A stretch of DNA of 64,000 nt from Arthrobacter silvisoli (GCF_003369445.1 NZ_QRCU01000076.1:84830-148829), one strand, 5' to 3'; counted from the first letter of the stretch, positions 42,020 to 50,649 are shown. Notes: a model not told the origin generated them from the sequence alone. Numbers and translations are program-made.

Positions 42020-42526
42020 CTACTCTCCGGTGCCCCGCGGGCGCCGCGAGCGGTAGCTGAGCCATAACGGCACGACGAGGAGCAGGAACAGAAGTACCAG
42101 GACAATTGCCCCGCCTGCTATCAGCGCGGCACTCCGCCCGGCAACGACGTCGTACACCAACAGGGCGGTGCCCACGATCAGTACGGCCACCCCGCCCAGC
42201 GCGGTCTTGGCCATGAAGTCGGCACTGGCGACGAGTACGGATTTCAGCCGTTTCCGGAAGAGCCGCCGGTGCACGCTGACCGGCAGGAGGATCAGCGCCG
42301 TGGTGAGTGCCGCCACCATCACGTTGAACAGGTACAGAGCTACCTGGACGGAATCTAAGGTGTCGAATTTCGCCTGGAACGGCAGGGTCAGGAGGAAGCC
42401 CGCCAGGATCTGGACCCCGGTCTGGAGCACCCTGAGCTCCTGGAGGAGTTCCATCCAGTTGCGGTCGAGTTTCTGGTTCGGAGACTCGCCGCGCTTGTCG
42501 TCTTCAAGAAATTCCATGTCGTCCAT
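42020..42526 (-). CDS. DUF6328-type membrane protein
   Basis: 168 residues from the ATG at 42526 (GGAGG 7 bases upstream). An acidic N-terminus (MDDMEFLEDDKRGESPNQKLDRNWMELLQELRVLQTGVQI) leads into four membrane helices: about 38-55, 62-85, 105-125 and 130-155, ending in an RSRRPRGTGE basic tail. NWxELLQELRVxQTGVQIL is the conserved motif of the family. Function unknown. First gene of a pair with the DUF6766 gene, head-to-head with the proline-rich gene at 42695. Confidence 0.78.
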   Translation of the reverse strand: MDDMEFLEDDKRGESPNQKLDRNWMELLQELRVLQTGVQILAGFLLTLPFQAKFDTLDSVQVALYLFNVMVAALTTALILLPVSVHRRLFRKRLKSVLVASADFMAKTALGGVAVLIVGTALLVYDVVAGRSAALIAGGAIVLVLLFLLLVVPLWLSYRSRRPRGTGE

Positions 42527-42694
42527 GTGGCAACCTCCGCCGTACCTGAGTTTCACGCTATGGCGTGGCAGGGCCGAATTCAATGGAAAACTAAGCCTGC
42601 TGACTAATTTTCCTGTAACGCTGGACTCGGCGCCGGCCGCCCGTTAGCGTCGGGAGTGCTGGAGATGTACGCCAACCCACCTTTGGAGGACGCG

Positions 42695-43027
42695 ATGAGC
42701 AGCACTTTCCCTTCACCGGTCCAACCCGACGGGCAGCTTCCCGGGGACGGGAGCCTGCCTGCCGTGCCGCCCGACGCCGGGGACCCGACGTCGCCGTTTG
42801 GGCCGCCGTCGCCATTGCCGCCGGAGCCCCTGCCGCCGGAGCCAGGCCCCCAGCCGCCGCCTTTCGAGCCGCCGCTTCCACCTACCGAGCCGCCCATGCC
42901 GCCGGAGCCGGAACCCTTCCCGTTGCCGCCGGGTCCCGATACTTTCCCCGTGCCGGGCGATCCGGACGCGGCGCCTCCGGAACCGCAACCGGATCCGGAC
43001 GGGCCGGGTGGAGGAGTCCTGGGCTAG
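42695..43027 (+). CDS. Proline-rich low-complexity protein
   Basis: 110 residues from the ATG at 42695, with TTGGAGGA 5 bases upstream. After a short start (MSSTFPSPVQPDGQLPGDG) nearly the whole chain is proline with E, P-G-P and F, in repeats such as PEPLPPEPGPQPPP, then PPLPPTEPPMPPEPEP. There is no signal peptide and no membrane segment. Proline content is so high that random coding in GC-rich sequence is a concern, but the ribosome site and the repeated PPEP/PPFE pattern support translation. Function unknown; converges with the zinc-ribbon gene. Confidence 0.5.
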   Translation: MSSTFPSPVQPDGQLPGDGSLPAVPPDAGDPTSPFGPPSPLPPEPLPPEPGPQPPPFEPPLPPTEPPMPPEPEPFPLPPGPDTFPVPGDPDAAPPEPQPDPDGPGGGVLG

Positions 43028-43046
43028 CGGATTCCCGGGCGGATTC

Positions 43047-43487
43047 TCAGGCGGGCAGTTCCATCCGGAATCCGCAGCCGCACTGGAGCACCTTGGTCTT
43101 CAGGTAGACGTCCAGCAGGTCCACGGCAGGGTCCTTTTCCGGGTCGTCGGTGCGGATCGGGGCCTGGACGCTTCGGTGGGCGGAGCCGGCCGGTTCCATC
43201 GGCCGCCCGCAGTGGACGTACTCGCCGCCGAACTGGAGGACTCCGATGGTGTTTCCGCGGTCGTTGAGGATCGTGGCCGCGTCCAGGAAGACGGCCGTGT
43301 GGGCGTAGAAGGTGTCGCACTCTACGCAGGTGTAGGAGATGTCGACCAAGCCGTCGACGGGAGGCTTGAGGGGCTCGATGCTGTCAAGGATGAGGTGGTC
43401 TGTGGTGTTGCAGTTCCCGCACCAGATGGGTTCGGCGCTCGGCTGGGGCGTCTCGTTGGGAGACGCGGGATGGGAAATCGTCGACAT
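43047..43487 (-). CDS. Zinc-ribbon-like protein, unknown
   Basis: 146 residues. CGNC at residues 23-26 and CVEC at 54-57 make a likely four-cysteine zinc site; a second Cys/His group (VHCGRP near residue 91 and QCGCGF near 137) may hold another metal. A GAAAGGAAG ribosome site precedes the ATG. It is divergent from dps, with 196 bases between that hold an 18-bp palindrome. The combination of cysteine pairs and shared control with dps would suit a redox- or stress-linked role; no reaction can be assigned. Confidence 0.7.
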   Translation of the reverse strand: MSTISHPASPNETPQPSAEPIWCGNCNTTDHLILDSIEPLKPPVDGLVDISYTCVECDTFYAHTAVFLDAATILNDRGNTIGVLQFGGEYVHCGRPMEPAGSAHRSVQAPIRTDDPEKDPAVDLLDVYLKTKVLQCGCGFRMELPA

Positions 43488-43571
43488 TGACCGCTTCCTT
43501 TCAGTTATCTGGACCTTCTCAGCGCCGCTTCGAAAGCCCGCCCGCGTGCTGGTCCAGATGCCTCATCGTAC

Positions 43572-43615
43572 TAGTAAGCATGCTTACTAAACCAGAGTCC
43601 GGGACGTAAGCTTAC
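43572..43615. promoter_or_regulatory. Two related palindromes between the zinc-ribbon gene and dps
   Basis: An 18-bp perfect palindrome, TAGTAAGCATGCTTACTA (43572-43589), is followed 16 bases later by GTAAGCTTAC (43606-43615). Both share GTAAG/CTTAC halves. They lie centrally in the divergent gap, 85-110 bases from each start codon, where one regulator could control both genes. Confidence 0.55.
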
Positions 43616-43683
43616 AAGAGGGCCCTCGCCGGAGACCGCGCTCAGGGCTGGCTGCTACTGGATCGGCGTCGTGAGAGGAAGAT

Positions 43684-44163
43684 ATGAAAGCATCGCAAAC
43701 CCTGGCAACAAACCTGCAGATGGTCCTGACGGATCTGATCGAGCTCCAGCTCCAAGGGAAGCAGGCGCACTGGAACATCGTGGGGCCAAACTTCAGGGAC
43801 CTCCACCTGCAACTGGATGAGCTTGTGGCGGCCGCCCGGGCGTTCGCCGATGAAGCAGCAGAACGGATGAGGGCGCTGCACGCACTCCCGGACGGCCGGA
43901 GCGCAACCATTGCGGCCGGGACCCGGCTGGAGCCCTTCCCCGAAGGACTCACCGCGACCAAGGACGCCGTCAAGCTGATCACTGCGCGCGTGGAGCGGAC
44001 CGTGCAGACCATGCGCGACGTCCACGACCAGGTGGACGAGGAAGACCCCACGACGGCGGATCTGTTGCACGCGTTCATCGCCCGCCTTGAGCAGCTGGCA
44101 TGGATGATCAATGCCGAGACCATGACGGCGGAAGCCGCGGTGTCGGAACCGGCGCAGGACTAA
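43684..44163 (+). CDS. dps: Dps-family DNA-binding ferritin-like protein
   Basis: 159 residues. Forms a 12-subunit iron-storing shell that protects DNA from peroxide. The ferroxidase site ligands are visible in KQAHWNIVGPNFRDLHLQLDEL: His29, His41 and Asp45. The remaining helices include ERMRALHALPDG and LITARVERTVQTMRDVHDQVDEEDPTTADLLHAFIARLEQLAWMINAE. The N-terminal tail is too short for lysine-rich DNA binding. AGAGGAAG precedes the ATG. A strong hairpin follows the stop. Confidence 0.93.
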   Translation: MKASQTLATNLQMVLTDLIELQLQGKQAHWNIVGPNFRDLHLQLDELVAAARAFADEAAERMRALHALPDGRSATIAAGTRLEPFPEGLTATKDAVKLITARVERTVQTMRDVHDQVDEEDPTTADLLHAFIARLEQLAWMINAETMTAEAAVSEPAQD

Positions 44164-44173
44164 CGCTTACCGC

Positions 44174-44225
44174 AAACAGAAGGAGCGTGCCTCCCCGCCA
44201 GGGGAAGGGCACGCTCCTTCTGTTT
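44174..44225. terminator. Bidirectional terminator between dps and ptsH
   Basis: An 18-bp perfect stem (44174-44191 with 44208-44225) with T-rich flank on the plus strand and an A-rich one on the minus strand. It lies 10 bases past dps and 20 bases past ptsH. Confidence 0.88.
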
Positions 44226-44244
44226 GTCTTTTCGAACCAGGGGC

Positions 44245-44523
44245 CTATTCGGCGTCGTGGTCGGTTTCGAGGATCTTGACGAGCTTGTCGAGGGCTTCGT
44301 CGGCGCCGGTGCCTTCGGCGCGCAGGACCACCACGTCGCCCTGGGCTGCGCCGAGGCTCATGAGGGACAGGATGGAGGCGGCGTCCATGGCTTCGTCGGC
44401 GGGTTCGCCCTGCCGGGCGATAGTGACCTCGAGGTCGAGTTCGCCGGCGGCTTCGGCGAAGATGGCGGCAGGGCGGGCGTGCAGGCCGACGCGGCTGGCG
44501 ATGGTAGCGGTGCGTTCGCTCAT
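44245..44523 (-). CDS. ptsH: HPr phosphocarrier protein
   Basis: 92 residues from the ATG at 44523 (AAGGAGAA upstream). Accepts phosphate from enzyme I at His15 in the GLHARPA motif and passes it to EIIA of FruA. The regulatory-serine region reads ASILSLMSLGA, with Ser50 aligned to the HPr Ser46 position. It is the last gene of the minus-strand fructose operon, 47 bases after ptsI. Ends at a bidirectional terminator. Confidence 0.95.
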   Translation of the reverse strand: MSERTATIASRVGLHARPAAIFAEAAGELDLEVTIARQGEPADEAMDAASILSLMSLGAAQGDVVVLRAEGTGADEALDKLVKILETDHDAE

Positions 44524-44570
44524 GGTGGTTCTCCTTGCTGGTTCGGTGGTTTGTGTTTGGAGGCGGTGCT

Positions 44571-46283
44571 TTACAGGCCCAGCTCGTTGAGGACGGGCAA
44601 TTGCTCGCGGACGGCGGAGCGGGCGGCGGCGGCGCTCGGGGCAGCCAGGGCGAGGCCAGCGAGCTGTTGGGCCTGGGCCAGGGTAATGGTCTTGAGTACG
44701 GCGGCCACGGAGGCCAGGGCGCGCGGGGACATGGAGAGGGTGGCGACGCCCAGCCCGATGAGCACGGCGGCCAGGGCAGGATCGGCCGCGGCTTCCCCGC
44801 AGACCCCGACAGGTTTGGGCTGGCCGCTGGCTCCTGCCGCGGTGGCGGCGCCGTCGGCGGTGAGCTTGACGAGCTTCAGGACCGCTGGCTGCCACGGGTC
44901 GTTGAGGGTGGCCAAGGGGCCCAGCTGGCGGTCGGCGGCCATGGCGTACTGGGTGAGGTCGTTGGTGCCCAGGGACGCGAAGGACACCCGGCCAAGCACC
45001 GTCTCGGCCGTCAATGCCGCGGAAGGGACTTCCACCATGACCCCGGGGGTCTTGAGCCCGGCCCCGGCGCAGAGCTCAGCGAAGCGGGCGGCTTCCTCCG
45101 CAGTGGAGATCATCGGGGCCATGACCCACACCTCTGCCTCATGCGCGGCTTCCGCTTCGGCGATGGCCTGGAGCTGGCGTTCCAGGACCCCGGGCGAGGT
45201 GAGGTCGGTGCGGTAGCCGCGCACACCGAGGGCCGGGTTGGGCTCGTCGGCGTTGGTGAGGAAGGGCAGCGGCTTGTCGGCGCCGGCGTCGAGGGTGCGG
45301 ACCACCACTTTCTTCCCGGGGAACGCGGCGAACACGGCGCCGTACGCGGTGATCTGTTCTTCGACCGTGGGCTCGGTGTCGCGGTCCAGGAAGCAGAACT
45401 CGGTGCGCAGCAGGCCCACGCCCTCGGCCCCGGCGTCGGCGGCCTTGACCGCGTCCGCGCCGGTGCCGACGTTTGCCAGCAGGGGAACGCGGTAGCCGTC
45501 AGCCAGGGTGTTGTCGCCGGTGAACGCGGCCAGGGTCGAGGCCTGCGTGGCCCAGGCCTTGGCCGCGATGCGCAGTTCCTCGGACGGGTCCGTGGTGATG
45601 GTGCCGGCCGCGCCGTCCACGTAGACCTCTACCCCGTCGTCGATGTCGTCCACCCCGGGAGCGGCGACGACGGCGGGCAGGCCCAGGGCGCGGGCCAGGA
45701 TCGCGGTGTGCGACTGCGGCCCGCCGCCGCTGGTGATGAGGGCGATGACCTTGGCCGGGTCCAGGGTGGCGGTGTCGGCAGGGGCGAGGTCCTCGGCGGC
45801 CAGGATGAACGGCTCCTCGGAGGCCGGGATGCCCGGGGCCGGAAGGCCCCGCAGCTCCGACACGATCCGGGCCCGGACATCCAGGACGTCGGCGACACGT
45901 TCGGCCATGTACCCGCCGAGGCTCTTCAGGGTATCGGCGACCGTGGCAGCGGCTTCCCAGACGGCGCGCTCCGCAGTCCGCGCGCCGCCGGGAGTTTCGG
46001 GCTTGAGAAGCTTGACCGCAGACTTGATCAGCATCGGATCCGCTGCCATCAGCGCCGTGGCCTCGAGGACCTCCTTGCCTTCACCCGACGCTGTCGCGGC
46101 ACGGGCACGGAGCTCGGACTGGACGGCCTTCGCCGCGTCCTTCACCCGGGCCGCCTGCGATTCCACGGTCACATCCGCCGGGATGTTCACGTTCGCGTGG
46201 GGTTCCTGCACCGGTTTGGGCATCTGCCGCACCGGACCCAAAACCCGGCCCGGAGCGACACCAACACCTGAAAAGGTCTGCAT
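44571..46283 (-). CDS. ptsI: PTS enzyme I (phosphoenolpyruvate-protein phosphotransferase)
   Basis: 570 residues, normal length. The phosphorylated histidine is His192 in GGGPQSHTAILAR. The PEP-binding domain contains GLLRTEFCFLDRD, RTLDAGADKPLPFL, VMAPMIST and the closing GTNDLTQYAMAADR and GVCGEAAADP. It takes phosphate from PEP to HPr. Positioned between fruA and ptsH on the same strand, with 34 bases to fruA. Confidence 0.96.
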   Translation of the reverse strand: MQTFSGVGVAPGRVLGPVRQMPKPVQEPHANVNIPADVTVESQAARVKDAAKAVQSELRARAATASGEGKEVLEATALMAADPMLIKSAVKLLKPETPGGARTAERAVWEAAATVADTLKSLGGYMAERVADVLDVRARIVSELRGLPAPGIPASEEPFILAAEDLAPADTATLDPAKVIALITSGGGPQSHTAILARALGLPAVVAAPGVDDIDDGVEVYVDGAAGTITTDPSEELRIAAKAWATQASTLAAFTGDNTLADGYRVPLLANVGTGADAVKAADAGAEGVGLLRTEFCFLDRDTEPTVEEQITAYGAVFAAFPGKKVVVRTLDAGADKPLPFLTNADEPNPALGVRGYRTDLTSPGVLERQLQAIAEAEAAHEAEVWVMAPMISTAEEAARFAELCAGAGLKTPGVMVEVPSAALTAETVLGRVSFASLGTNDLTQYAMAADRQLGPLATLNDPWQPAVLKLVKLTADGAATAAGASGQPKPVGVCGEAAADPALAAVLIGLGVATLSMSPRALASVAAVLKTITLAQAQQLAGLALAAPSAAAARSAVREQLPVLNELGL

Positions 46284-46317
46284 GGATTAGTCCTCTAGTT
46301 GCTTTCTAACGGCGTTG

Positions 46318-48405
46318 TCAGGCTGCTGCCGCAACAGTATCAACGGTCTTCTTCACTGCCCAGCGCTTGAGCGCGATGAGCAGGAGCGCCGTAACAACCG
46401 TGCCTACCAGGATGGAGAGCACCCAGAGGAGGAAGTTGTCGATGGCGAAGAAGACGAAGATGCCACCGTGGGGGGCCTTTGAGCCGACCGCGAAGGCCAT
46501 GGACAGGGCGCCGGTCACTGCGCCGCCCACCATGCTGGCGGGGATGACGCGCAGCGGGTCGGCCGCGGCGAAGGGGATGGCGCCTTCGGAGATGAAGGAA
46601 GCACCCAGCAGCCAGGCTGCCTTGCCGTTTTCACGTTCGGCCAGGGAGAAGCCCTTCTTGTCCAGGACGGTGGAGGCGAGGGCCATGGCCAGCGGGGGAA
46701 CCATGCCGGCGGCCATGACGGCGGCCATGATCTGCCACGGAGCCTGGTTGGTAACGGAGGCTGCGCCCAAGCCGGCGACGGCGAAGGAGTAGGCAACCTT
46801 GTTGACGGGGCCGCCGAGGTCGAAGCACATCATGAGGCCGAGGATCACGCCGAGCAGGATGGCGCCCGCGCCGGTCAGTCCGGAGAGGCCTTCGTTCAGG
46901 GCCTTGGTCAGCGCGACGATCGGTGCGCCGAGGATCAGGAACATCAGGCCGGAAGCGACCAGGGAGGCCAGCAGCGGGATGATGACGACGGGCATCAGGC
47001 CGCGCAGCCAGCGGGCCACGTTGAGCTTGCCGAGCTGGTGGGCGATGTAGCCGGCCAGAAGGCCGCCCACGATGCCGCCCAGGAAGCCGGCACCCATGAA
47101 GCCGGAGACCGCACCAGCCACGAAGCCGGGAGCGATGCCGGGCCGGTCCGCGATGGCGTAGGCAATGTAGCCTGCCAGGGCCGGAACCAGGAAGCCGAGG
47201 GACAAAGCGCCGATCTTGAACAGCACCGCGCCGAGGTAGGCGCCCAGCGGTCCCCAAGCCAGGGCCGGGTACTCGGTGGGCAGGTTGAAGAGGCTGTTCT
47301 GTGCGAGCATCTTGTCGGCGAAGCCGGTGATGTCGTACCCACCCAGCAGGAAGCCAAGGGCGATCAACAGACCGCCGCCGGCCACGAACGGGATCATGTA
47401 CGAGACGCCGGTGAGGAGCGCCCTCTTCAGCTTGTGGCCGATGTGCTCGCCCTTTTCTTCGGCCTGACGCTCAGCCTCTTCCTCCGCACCAGCGTGCGGA
47501 ACGCGGTGGGCGCGGGGGTCGTCGATGGCGGCGAGGGCTTCGTGCACCATCTTCTCCGGCTCATCGATGCCGCGCTTGACTGGCGCGCTGATGACCGGCT
47601 TGCCGGCGAAGCGCTCCTTGCCCCGGACGTCGACGTCGACGGCGAAGATCACGGCGTCAGCCGCCGCAATCACTGCCGGGTCCAGCGGCTTGGCGCCGGA
47701 GGATCCCTGGGTTTCCACCTGCAGGTCCACGCCGATTTCCTTGGCCGCGGCCACCAGCGAGTCGGCGGCCATGTAAGTGTGGGCGATGCCCGTGGGGCAG
47801 GCGGTGACAGCAACAATGCGCTTCGGGCCGATGGGGCCCCCGGCTCCGCCGATCGGGGCCGGGGCAGCACCCTGTGCTGCGAAGCCGGTGGATCCTGCGC
47901 CGGCAGCGGCAGCGGCGGGCACCGTCACTGCTTCGGCAATGTGGGCGGCAGGCTTGTCGGCGAGGGCAGCGTCCACCAGCTCCACGATCTCCTGGGGAGT
48001 GGAGGCCGCACGCAGGGCCGCGGTGAAGTCCTTCTTGATGAGGGAGCGGGCCAGCTTGGAGAGCAGCTTCAGATGCTCCTGGTCGGCGCCCTCGGGGGCC
48101 GCGATGAAGAAGATGAGGTCCGCGGGGCCGTCCTTGGCACCGAAGTCCACTTTCTGGGACAGCCGGGCCATCGCCAGCGACGGCACGGTCACGGCCGTGG
48201 AGCGGCAGTGCGGGATGGCGATGCCACCGGGCACGCCGGTGGCGGTCTTGGACTCGCGGGCGAAGGCGTCCGTGAACAGGCCTTCAACCTCGGTGGCGCG
48301 GCCGGCGTCGGCCACTTTGCCTGCGAGGAAACGGATGACGTCGGCGGGAGCCTCGCCGAGGTTCTGGTCGAGGGCGACCAACTGGGGGGTGATGAGCTCT
48401 GTCAC
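46318..48405 (-). CDS. fruA: Fructose-specific PTS transporter EIIABC
   Basis: 695 residues from a GTG at 48405, two bases after the fruK stop and with AAGGA upstream. Three domains in order: EIIA (about 1-145; His66 in IPHCRS), a proline/alanine linker, EIIB (about 195-295; Cys203 in ACPTGIAHTYMAA), and EIIC (about 340-690; start GVSYMIPFVAGGGLLIALGFLLGG, eight to ten membrane helices with GGPVNKVAYSFA). Imports fructose with formation of fructose 1-phosphate. Standard actinobacterial FruA organisation. Confidence 0.95.
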   Translation of the reverse strand: MTELITPQLVALDQNLGEAPADVIRFLAGKVADAGRATEVEGLFTDAFARESKTATGVPGGIAIPHCRSTAVTVPSLAMARLSQKVDFGAKDGPADLIFFIAAPEGADQEHLKLLSKLARSLIKKDFTAALRAASTPQEIVELVDAALADKPAAHIAEAVTVPAAAAAGAGSTGFAAQGAAPAPIGGAGGPIGPKRIVAVTACPTGIAHTYMAADSLVAAAKEIGVDLQVETQGSSGAKPLDPAVIAAADAVIFAVDVDVRGKERFAGKPVISAPVKRGIDEPEKMVHEALAAIDDPRAHRVPHAGAEEEAERQAEEKGEHIGHKLKRALLTGVSYMIPFVAGGGLLIALGFLLGGYDITGFADKMLAQNSLFNLPTEYPALAWGPLGAYLGAVLFKIGALSLGFLVPALAGYIAYAIADRPGIAPGFVAGAVSGFMGAGFLGGIVGGLLAGYIAHQLGKLNVARWLRGLMPVVIIPLLASLVASGLMFLILGAPIVALTKALNEGLSGLTGAGAILLGVILGLMMCFDLGGPVNKVAYSFAVAGLGAASVTNQAPWQIMAAVMAAGMVPPLAMALASTVLDKKGFSLAERENGKAAWLLGASFISEGAIPFAAADPLRVIPASMVGGAVTGALSMAFAVGSKAPHGGIFVFFAIDNFLLWVLSILVGTVVTALLLIALKRWAVKKTVDTVAAAA

Positions 48406-48407
48406 TG

Positions 48408-49391
48408 TTAGTCCTTCGGAAGGGCCGTGATGGTTACGGCGTCGGGAGTTGTTTGGTGGACTGCCGGGACAGTGGAGCCCGGCAGCGAAGCAGCGGCGGC
48501 ACCATGTGCCACAGCTTGACGGAGGCAGTCCTGCGGGGTGCCGCCCTGCGTGGCGGCCAGCAGGTAGCCGGCAAGGGAAGAATCGCCGGCACCCACGGTG
48601 CTGACGGCCTGGATCGGCGGATGCGTGGCGAGCCACGCGCCGTCGGCGGTTACCAGGACGGCGCCCTTGGAACCGAGTGTTGCAAGGACCGTTCCCACAC
48701 CGGAGCCGACGACGGCGGCCGCGGCCCGGGCGGCCAGGCCCGGATCCGCTTCCAGTTCCTCGGCGGTGTGGTGGTCCGTGAAGCCGGCCGCGGCGGCCAG
48801 TTCGGCCAGTTCCTCCGCGTTCGGTTTCAGCAGGTCCGGCCTGCCGTCCCCGCGTCCGCTGACCGCCGCCACCAGCGGAGTGCCGGAGGAGTCGATCGCG
48901 ATCAGGGGGGCTCCGCCGTCGTCCACGCTGCGGAGGCGGGCGGCCACCGTGGCGTAGAAGTCCGCCGGAACTCCCGGGGGAAGGGAACCGGCCAGGACCA
49001 CCCAGCTGGCGCCCTGCGAACGCTCCAGCAACAGCCCGATCAGGGCTTCCTGCTGTTCAGCGCTCAGTTCCGGGCCGGGTTCGTTGATCTTGGTGGTCAC
49101 TCCGTCCGGCTCGGTGAGGGTTACGTTGCTGCGCAGCGGCTCGGCGATCGGCAAGGCCGCGAACGGCACCTTGTCCTCCCGCAGGCCGCTGAGCACGGGG
49201 TCGGTCTCGCCGCCCGGCAGGACCGCTATGGTGTCCAGGCCGGATGCCACCAGGGCACGGGAGACGTTGACCCCTTTGCCGCCCGAGTGCTGGTGGACGG
49301 CGACGGCGCGCTGCACTTCGCCGCGGGCCAGGGCGGCGGGAAGCTCGACCGTGCGGTCGAGGCTGGGGTTGGCAGTCAGTGTGACGATCAT
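48408..49391 (-). CDS. fruK: 1-phosphofructokinase
   Basis: 327 residues, PfkB family. Converts fructose 1-phosphate to fructose 1,6-bisphosphate. Signatures: the N-terminal TANPSLDRTVELP and GGKGVNVSRAL, TKINEPGPEL and the C-terminal catalytic VGAGDSSLAGYLLA with the catalytic Asp. The ATGA start overlaps fruR; the stop lies two bases before fruA. Confidence 0.95.
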   Translation of the reverse strand: MIVTLTANPSLDRTVELPAALARGEVQRAVAVHQHSGGKGVNVSRALVASGLDTIAVLPGGETDPVLSGLREDKVPFAALPIAEPLRSNVTLTEPDGVTTKINEPGPELSAEQQEALIGLLLERSQGASWVVLAGSLPPGVPADFYATVAARLRSVDDGGAPLIAIDSSGTPLVAAVSGRGDGRPDLLKPNAEELAELAAAAGFTDHHTAEELEADPGLAARAAAAVVGSGVGTVLATLGSKGAVLVTADGAWLATHPPIQAVSTVGAGDSSLAGYLLAATQGGTPQDCLRQAVAHGAAAASLPGSTVPAVHQTTPDAVTITALPKD

Positions 49392-50176
49392 GCGAGCACG
49401 ACATCCACACCGGCTTCGGCCAAGGCGGCCGAGAGCTCGTCAGAGGGTTCGGTGTCAGTAATCACGGTGTCTACATCTTTCAGGGCGGCGAATTGGACGA
49501 GGGTTTCCGCGTCCAGCTTGGAAGAATCCGCCAGCACGACGACGCGCCGTGCGGCGGTGACGAAAGCGGCCTTGACGGCTGCTTCTTCGGGATCCGGAGT
49601 GCTGAACCCGAACGTTGCGTGGATGCCGTTGGCACCCACAAAGGCGATGTCCGGCCGGAGCCGGGAGGCGGAATCGACGGTGGATTGCCCGACGGCGGCC
49701 TGCGTGAGTCCACGGACACGGCCGCCGAGGATCTGCAGCCCGATGCCCGGATTGCCGGAGAGCCGGGCGGCGATGGGGATGGCGTGGGTGATGACCACCA
49801 GTTCCCCGGTGCCGCCGTTGCCGCGCTGGGAAGCGAGGAGTCCTGCGAGGGTTTCGGTGGTGGAGCCCGCGTCCAGCAGGATGCTTCCGGTGGAGTCCTC
49901 GGGGATCATGGCCAGGGCGGCCTGGGCGATGCGGAGCTTTTCCTGCTGCCGCTGGATGGCGCGTTCGCCCACGCTTTCCTCGCGGGTGCTCAGGCGGTCC
50001 GACGGAACGGCTCCACCGTGGACCCGGCGAAGGCTGCCGGCGGATTCAAGGGCGGCGAGGTCCCGGCGGACGGTTTCGGTGGTGATGCTGAAACGTTCCG
50101 CGAGGTCGGTCACGCTGACCCGGCCCAGCTCTGCGACGAGCCCGGAGATGAGCTGCTGGCGCTCTTCAGCGAACAC
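49388..50176 (-). CDS. fruR: DeoR-family regulator of the fructose operon
   Basis: 262 residues from a GTG at 50176, chosen because GGAGG lies 4 bases upstream and the DeoR family start (FAEERQQLISGLVAELGRVSVTDLAERFSITTETVRRDL) follows directly. The C-terminal DeoR sensor has ILLDAGSTTETL and GANGIHATFGFSTPDPEEA. It likely binds fructose 1-phosphate or 1,6-bisphosphate. First gene of the fruRKA-ptsIH operon. A consensus promoter with an inverted repeat lies upstream. Confidence 0.93.
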   Translation of the reverse strand: MFAEERQQLISGLVAELGRVSVTDLAERFSITTETVRRDLAALESAGSLRRVHGGAVPSDRLSTREESVGERAIQRQQEKLRIAQAALAMIPEDSTGSILLDAGSTTETLAGLLASQRGNGGTGELVVITHAIPIAARLSGNPGIGLQILGGRVRGLTQAAVGQSTVDSASRLRPDIAFVGANGIHATFGFSTPDPEEAAVKAAFVTAARRVVVLADSSKLDAETLVQFAALKDVDTVITDTEPSDELSAALAEAGVDVVLA

Positions 50177-50242
50177 ATACCCTCCATTGCGTACTTGCAG
50201 AACCCGGTTGGTGACCACCATCACATGATGTGGAATTGCTTG

Positions 50243-50295
50243 ACTCTATCTTTGTTCATGTGGGGATGTCAATAAAAAACAACACAAACAAAGAT
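50243..50295 (-). promoter_or_regulatory. Promoter and operator of the fructose operon
   Basis: On the minus strand TTGACA (50272 to 50267) and TAGAGT (50248 to 50243) are 18 bases apart, a near-ideal promoter. ATCTTTGTT (50248-50256) and its complement AACAAAGAT (50287-50295) form an inverted repeat flanking the -35 element, and are the likely FruR sites. Confidence 0.65.
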
Positions 50296-50537
50296 TGTCG
50301 GTGCTGGCGGGTGAGGACGGCGTAACGCGTACGTGATGTTGGCGGGGGTGTGAGGCCCTGGAGACGCTGCCTGCGGCGGGCGCTTTTCGCGACGCTCCTT
50401 CCCGCTTGCATGCTCGATCCGGGCCTGAGTCTCCGCAGCTTCCGCGGATTTCCGGGGACGGCCAGGGGTGGGCCCAGGAGCAACCGGGCAGGAACGTCGT
50501 GCGAGGCCGTGGGGTGCCCGAACCAAGAATCCCCGGC
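50296..50537. other. Intergenic sequence with no gene
   Basis: GC-rich sequence between the fructose promoter and the LacI-like remnant. Open frames here have no ribosome site or family pattern. Contains CCGCGGATTTCCGG near 50448, resembling half of the palindrome at 35937. Confidence 0.4.
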
Positions 50538-50649
50538 CTACCGCGTGCTGGACTCCCGGACGATGAAGCGGCCGTCAATGCCGCCGCCTCCCGACGCCGG
50601 TGCTGCCGCCGCCTCGCGCGGGTCAAGGGAGCCGCCGCCGTCGTCATAT
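50538..50649 (-). pseudogene. C-terminal remnant resembling a LacI-family regulator
   Basis: Read on the minus strand, about 37 codons end in GRFIVRESSTR followed by a stop at 50538-50540. That ending is typical of LacI-family proteins. It begins right after the stop codon of the Lrp-like gene, without its own start, and is preceded in frame by low-complexity AAAAPASGGGG codons. I read it as a leftover of a deleted regulator, not as an expressed gene. Confidence 0.35.
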
